Shown: in pieces, positions 4,497-7,433 of the stretch
How positions within the stretch are numbered: the stretch's first letter is position 1
Layout of the letters: every line of letters begins with the position of its first letter
NCBI GenBank assembly: GCA_946402785.1
Contig: CAMIXP010000063.1
Span: 1-7,433, forward strand
Length of the DNA: 7,433 nt
Direction of reading: 5' to 3'
Origin: an uncultured Caryophanales bacterium
GTDB lineage: Bacteria > Bacillota_I > Bacilli_A > RF39 > UBA660
Position numbers and translations under genes: made by a program
Notes under the pieces: model-generated
The model's database searches: none
The model's input: the letters and a program-made list of their open reading frames with translations, nothing else
Told to the model about the DNA's origin: nothing

Positions 4497-7294
4497 TAAT
4501 TGTTGTGAACCGGATCACATTCATTTGATCCATAATTCAACATATTATTACAATTAATAGCAGGCTTATCAGGAATCTTATTACTTCCTGCGATACTACG
4601 TATCTTAGAACTACGATATCTTCCAAAGCCATTATCAACAGTGAAGTCTTCATCTTTAAAGTCTGTGTAGTTTCCTCCACCCATATTTCCAGCAGCAGAT
4701 TTTCTCATTTCACGAATCGTCTCTGGCATCAAGATGAATTCATAATCTAGATTTTCTTCTGTATATATTTCTTTTCCAGAAGCTTTTGCTTCTCTTGTAC
4801 GTTTTTGAAGAGCTTCCATATAAGTTACTGGGTTACTCTTATAATCCGTATCTTTATTATTAATAGCATACTTGCTCCAGTTAAATCCTGGAAGTCTTCC
4901 TGCATTTTCAGCAGCTTTTTGAGATCCATCTGTACTTGGGAATAAATCCTCAAGTTCTGTAGAACGAACTCTATATTTTTCAGGATTTGCTACACAATCT
5001 GTATAACGATCAGAGCAACTATCTCCTTCGCATAATGGGTTTTCTGTAATTCCATAGAAGCATTCCATGTTGATATCCCAGTTAAAGTATCCAAAGTCTT
5101 GTGTTTTAGCATGGATATTAAAGGTAATTTGATCTTCTGTAATATTATACGTGTGATTAACAACAGATCCTGTATTCGTTGCATAATGACATAATTCTTC
5201 GATTTCTGGATCCGTAACGGATACTTGTGATAACAATCCTGTTACTTCCATCTTTCTACGTAAGTAAGCATTCGTCCATGCAGCATTAACAGCTTTTGCA
5301 TCTCCTGGTAAGCAGAACATGTGATTTAAGAAATACCATGCTGTCTTTCCAGGTTTTGGTGAGAATGAAATTTCACCAGTTTTTAAATTCATCCATGTAC
5401 CAGGGAATCCCCAAGTAGCACGATATAAGTTTGTTTCTTTAGCACCATTTTTGTAGCAACCAAGTAATCCTTCACCAGGATTTGGTTCATCTACTAAGAA
5501 GGTTGTTAAATCTGTCTCTTCATAAGTTCCACTAACAGAACCACCAGAGTGTTTAACGTTATCTTTTCCAAATGTAGGGAAGTCAATCGTAACAGACGTT
5601 CCATCTTTCTTGGTATAATCCGTAGAAATTGTAAACGTTGCGGTTGTTGTAGAACAACTTGCTTTTCCTCTACAAGAAATAACTGCTTGATTATATTTAT
5701 CAATATTATCTCGATAATCTTGTTCAGCCATTCCTGGGTTCAAGTATTCATTCTTTCCACAAGATACCCAAGAACAAGTATCGTGACAGAAGTCTGATCC
5801 ATAATCATGTCTCCAGAAACCATCAGATAAGGCTTGAATATAATTTCCGTTATGGTATTTTCCACCAGGATGTTCCGTATACCATCTACCTTCACCCGTT
5901 GTCTCTAGGTTACCATACCAGTGTCTTTCACCACTTGATTTCCATTTGATAGCTCCACCAGAACGATAGTAGCAACCATATGGATTATACTTCTTACCAT
6001 TCTCATCCGTCATGCTCATACATTCACTTAACGAATTAGTAGCATTACGAATCTTGGTAGTCGTATCTTCAAAGAATGTACTATTAATTTTAGCATTTGC
6101 TTTAATGTTAGAACCATATACTTTCTTGTAACATTCATTAGAACATTTTTGTGTATATTTTCCACCATCACAGCTTTGTACACAGGAATCAAATTCTTCA
6201 TTTGGTCCACCTTGTAACCATACACGTCCACTACTTCCTACACAATGAGGAGATGGTGTACAGTATCCACATTCAGCAGGTGGTAAATCTGGTGTCTTTG
6301 ACATATTACATGAAACTCTACTTGTTACACGTACTTTATATTCAAAACACATTCCTGCAGAAGAGGCAACCGGAGGTCCATATTCAACCTCAACTGCTTC
6401 TTCACAAGTAATTTCACAAGTAATAGCTTTTCCTTTTATTTCTTCACCAGGTCCATAATGATAAATGTAATTACCCATGTTATAAGATTGAACAGTTTTA
6501 CCATAAATATAATTCTTATTAACGTAATAATTGTCACCCTGTAAATCTTCAGGATTCATTGGGATTTTTGTAACATCATAATTACATTTAAAAGTTAATT
6601 CACTAGCAGAACCGGTAAACTTACCATTGGTAATACTTGGACTATTATCATCATAAGTATGTCCTTGTTCACCAGCCATCTTCTTTGCATAACAGAACTT
6701 GTATTCAAAAGATCCTTCTGCATAATTGTTATTACAATCAATATAGTTAATCGTAATACCAGTCTCTTCAATTGGAACAGCTGGACAATTACCAATTTTT
6801 CTCGTTGGAGCTAACTCAATTGTAGCTTCAAACGTAACATTTCCATATTTGTAATAGCAAGATCCAGATTCATGTTCATTTTTAATGATATCTTCTGCAG
6901 ACAACGTAGCAGTAATACCAGGTAATCCAGAAGAAGTATCATCAATATAATTGCTTTCTGTAAAAGTAAGTGGTTGATCACAAGTAACTTCTCCACCATC
7001 TACCTCTACTCCATTAATCTTAGATAATTTAAAAGATGTTTTACATCTTTCAGTTTTATTCGTAGAAGGATTCATCACAATTTTAAAGTGAGTATTATCA
7101 ATAGTCTCAAGAGAAAGACCATATCTTCCACTTAAAGTAGATTCAGGAGCATCTACATATTCCCCAGAACTAGAATTAGGATTTTTACAATACTCAATTG
7201 CTTCTACTGGTTGTGTATAGAACAAAACAACAAATAAAGCAATTCCAATGACAACCCCAATCATTCTTTTATGCATCGTTTGATTCTTCATCAT
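4496..7294 (-). CDS. Large secreted cysteine-rich protein, unknown family
   Basis: This 932-residue protein has a clear Sec-type signal peptide: basic N-region (K3, H8-K9-R10), hydrophobic core at about residues 11-27, and a likely cut after VEA (residue 32). There is no lipobox, no LPXTG motif and no second membrane segment, so the mature protein should be released or held by partners. The mature part has 35 cysteines, densest at 293-388 and 503-547. Four CX3C pairs occur (293/297, 371/375, 384/388, 503/507), plus a CX2C at 342/345. Short motifs recur, such as CYYK (146), CYYR (441) and CYK (613), and residues 449-500 are rich in Trp, Tyr, His and Gly. The last 150 residues are Cys-poor, Lys/Arg/Glu-rich and probably alpha-helical, except for C915 and C926 near the end. 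It begins with tandem ATG codons; AAAGGAG lies 6 nt before the first. Its place ahead of TadE-like, CpaB and CpaF genes suggests a surface or tip component of the same apparatus, but that is inference. I do not recognise the family. Confidence 0.85.
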   Translation of the reverse strand: MMKNQTMHKRMIGVVIGIALFVVLFYTQPVEAIEYCKNPNSSSGEYVDAPESTLSGRYGLSLETIDNTHFKIVMNPSTNKTERCKTSFKLSKINGVEVDGGEVTCDQPLTFTESNYIDDTSSGLPGITATLSAEDIIKNEHESGSCYYKYGNVTFEATIELAPTRKIGNCPAVPIEETGITINYIDCNNNYAEGSFEYKFCYAKKMAGEQGHTYDDNSPSITNGKFTGSASELTFKCNYDVTKIPMNPEDLQGDNYYVNKNYIYGKTVQSYNMGNYIYHYGPGEEIKGKAITCEITCEEAVEVEYGPPVASSAGMCFEYKVRVTSRVSCNMSKTPDLPPAECGYCTPSPHCVGSSGRVWLQGGPNEEFDSCVQSCDGGKYTQKCSNECYKKVYGSNIKANAKINSTFFEDTTTKIRNATNSLSECMSMTDENGKKYNPYGCYYRSGGAIKWKSSGERHWYGNLETTGEGRWYTEHPGGKYHNGNYIQALSDGFWRHDYGSDFCHDTCSWVSCGKNEYLNPGMAEQDYRDNIDKYNQAVISCRGKASCSTTTATFTISTDYTKKDGTSVTIDFPTFGKDNVKHSGGSVSGTYEETDLTTFLVDEPNPGEGLLGCYKNGAKETNLYRATWGFPGTWMNLKTGEISFSPKPGKTAWYFLNHMFCLPGDAKAVNAAWTNAYLRRKMEVTGLLSQVSVTDPEIEELCHYATNTGSVVNHTYNITEDQITFNIHAKTQDFGYFNWDINMECFYGITENPLCEGDSCSDRYTDCVANPEKYRVRSTELEDLFPSTDGSQKAAENAGRLPGFNWSKYAINNKDTDYKSNPVTYMEALQKRTREAKASGKEIYTEENLDYEFILMPETIREMRKSAAGNMGGGNYTDFKDEDFTVDNGFGRYRSSKIRSIAGSNKIPDKPAINCNNMLNYGSNECDPVHNN

Positions 7295-7433
7295 CCTCAG
7301 CTCCTTTCATAACTTCTACTATTCTTTCATAATTCTTATTTCGATGGACAGAATAATGAGCAATCTTTTCATCAGGTCTTACTAAACGACCTGTAACAAT
7401 AAAGTCATAATTCGTTCCATCAGAGAAGAATCT
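7269..7433 (-). CDS. 3' end of an unrecognised gene, acidic C-terminus
   Basis: This is an open frame that enters from the right edge and runs 54 codons to a TAA stop; the start lies outside the window. The visible C-terminus has no hydrophobic stretch and looks soluble. It contains a short beta-like segment (YDFIVTGRLVRPDEKIA), then a Tyr/Arg/Asn-rich stretch (AHYSVHRNKNYERIVEVM), and ends in an acidic tail (GAEDDEESNDA). The last 26 nt overlap the start of the Cys-rich gene downstream, and that gene's ribosome binding site lies inside this frame, so the two are probably co-transcribed and translationally coupled. I do not recognise the family and assign no function. Its reality rests on the clean frame, the stop position and the operon-style overlap. 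Confidence 0.7.
   Translation of the reverse strand, partial: RFFSDGTNYDFIVTGRLVRPDEKIAHYSVHRNKNYERIVEVMKGAEDDEESNDA
7301..7307 (-). promoter_or_regulatory. Ribosome binding site of the Cys-rich gene
   Basis: The minus strand reads AAAGGAG here, 6 nt before the ATG at 7294 and 9 nt before the second ATG at 7291. Both starts are acceptable and give the same signal peptide apart from one Met. The site lies inside the coding end of the upstream gene, which fits translational coupling. Confidence 0.75.

Noticed and set aside
6151..6411. Plus-strand frame of 86 codons opposite the Cys-rich gene
   Set aside because: His/Leu/Tyr-rich shadow of the Cys-rich gene with no ribosome binding site or domain.
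1..7433. tRNA, rRNA, insertion sequences, attachment sites or terminators
   Set aside because: The window is almost fully coding on the minus strand and I saw no structured RNA, transposase, inverted repeat pair or T-tract hairpin.

Overview
The window is one strand of tightly packed genes, all read right to left on the minus strand, with almost no non-coding DNA. The DNA is AT-rich and Shine-Dalgarno sites are strong (AGGAGG, AAAGGAG, GGAGG). The proteins are rich in Lys, Ile, Asn, Glu and Tyr. This points to a low-GC Gram-positive bacterium (Bacillota or a related lineage, possibly an uncultured gut-type member); the assignment is inference. All six visible stop codons are TAA or TAG and Trp is TGG, so the standard bacterial code fits.

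In order of transcription (high to low coordinates) the window holds seven genes. (1) The last 54 codons of an unrecognised gene with an acidic C-terminus (7433-7269). (2) A 932-residue exported, cysteine-rich protein of unknown family (7294-4496), overlapping gene 1 by 26 nt. (3) A 166-residue single-pass membrane protein with a pseudopilin/TadE-like layout (4478-3978). (4) A CpaB/RcpC-like membrane-anchored SAF-domain protein (3958-3146). (5) A CpaF/TadA-type secretion ATPase with an extra disordered tail of about 220 residues, rich in Pro, Gln, Val and Ala (3097-1358). (6) A TadB-like type II secretion F-domain membrane protein (1343-441). (7) The start of a second, TadC-like F-domain protein, overlapping gene 6 by one base and running off the left edge (441-1).

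The ATPase plus two F-domain platform proteins plus CpaB is the core of a Tad/Flp-type (type IVc pilus) assembly or secretion machine. The ATPase would work in the cytoplasm against the TadB/TadC platform. CpaB and the TadE-like protein would sit on the outer face of the membrane. The large Cys-rich protein would be exported by Sec and is a candidate surface or tip component. Gaps of 17, 19, 48, 14 and -1 nt, with no visible terminator between genes, suggest one operon. No major Flp pilin, prepilin peptidase, TadZ or secretin is inside the window.

The two most unusual points are the long low-complexity tail fused to the ATPase and the 35-cysteine secreted protein at the head of the cluster.
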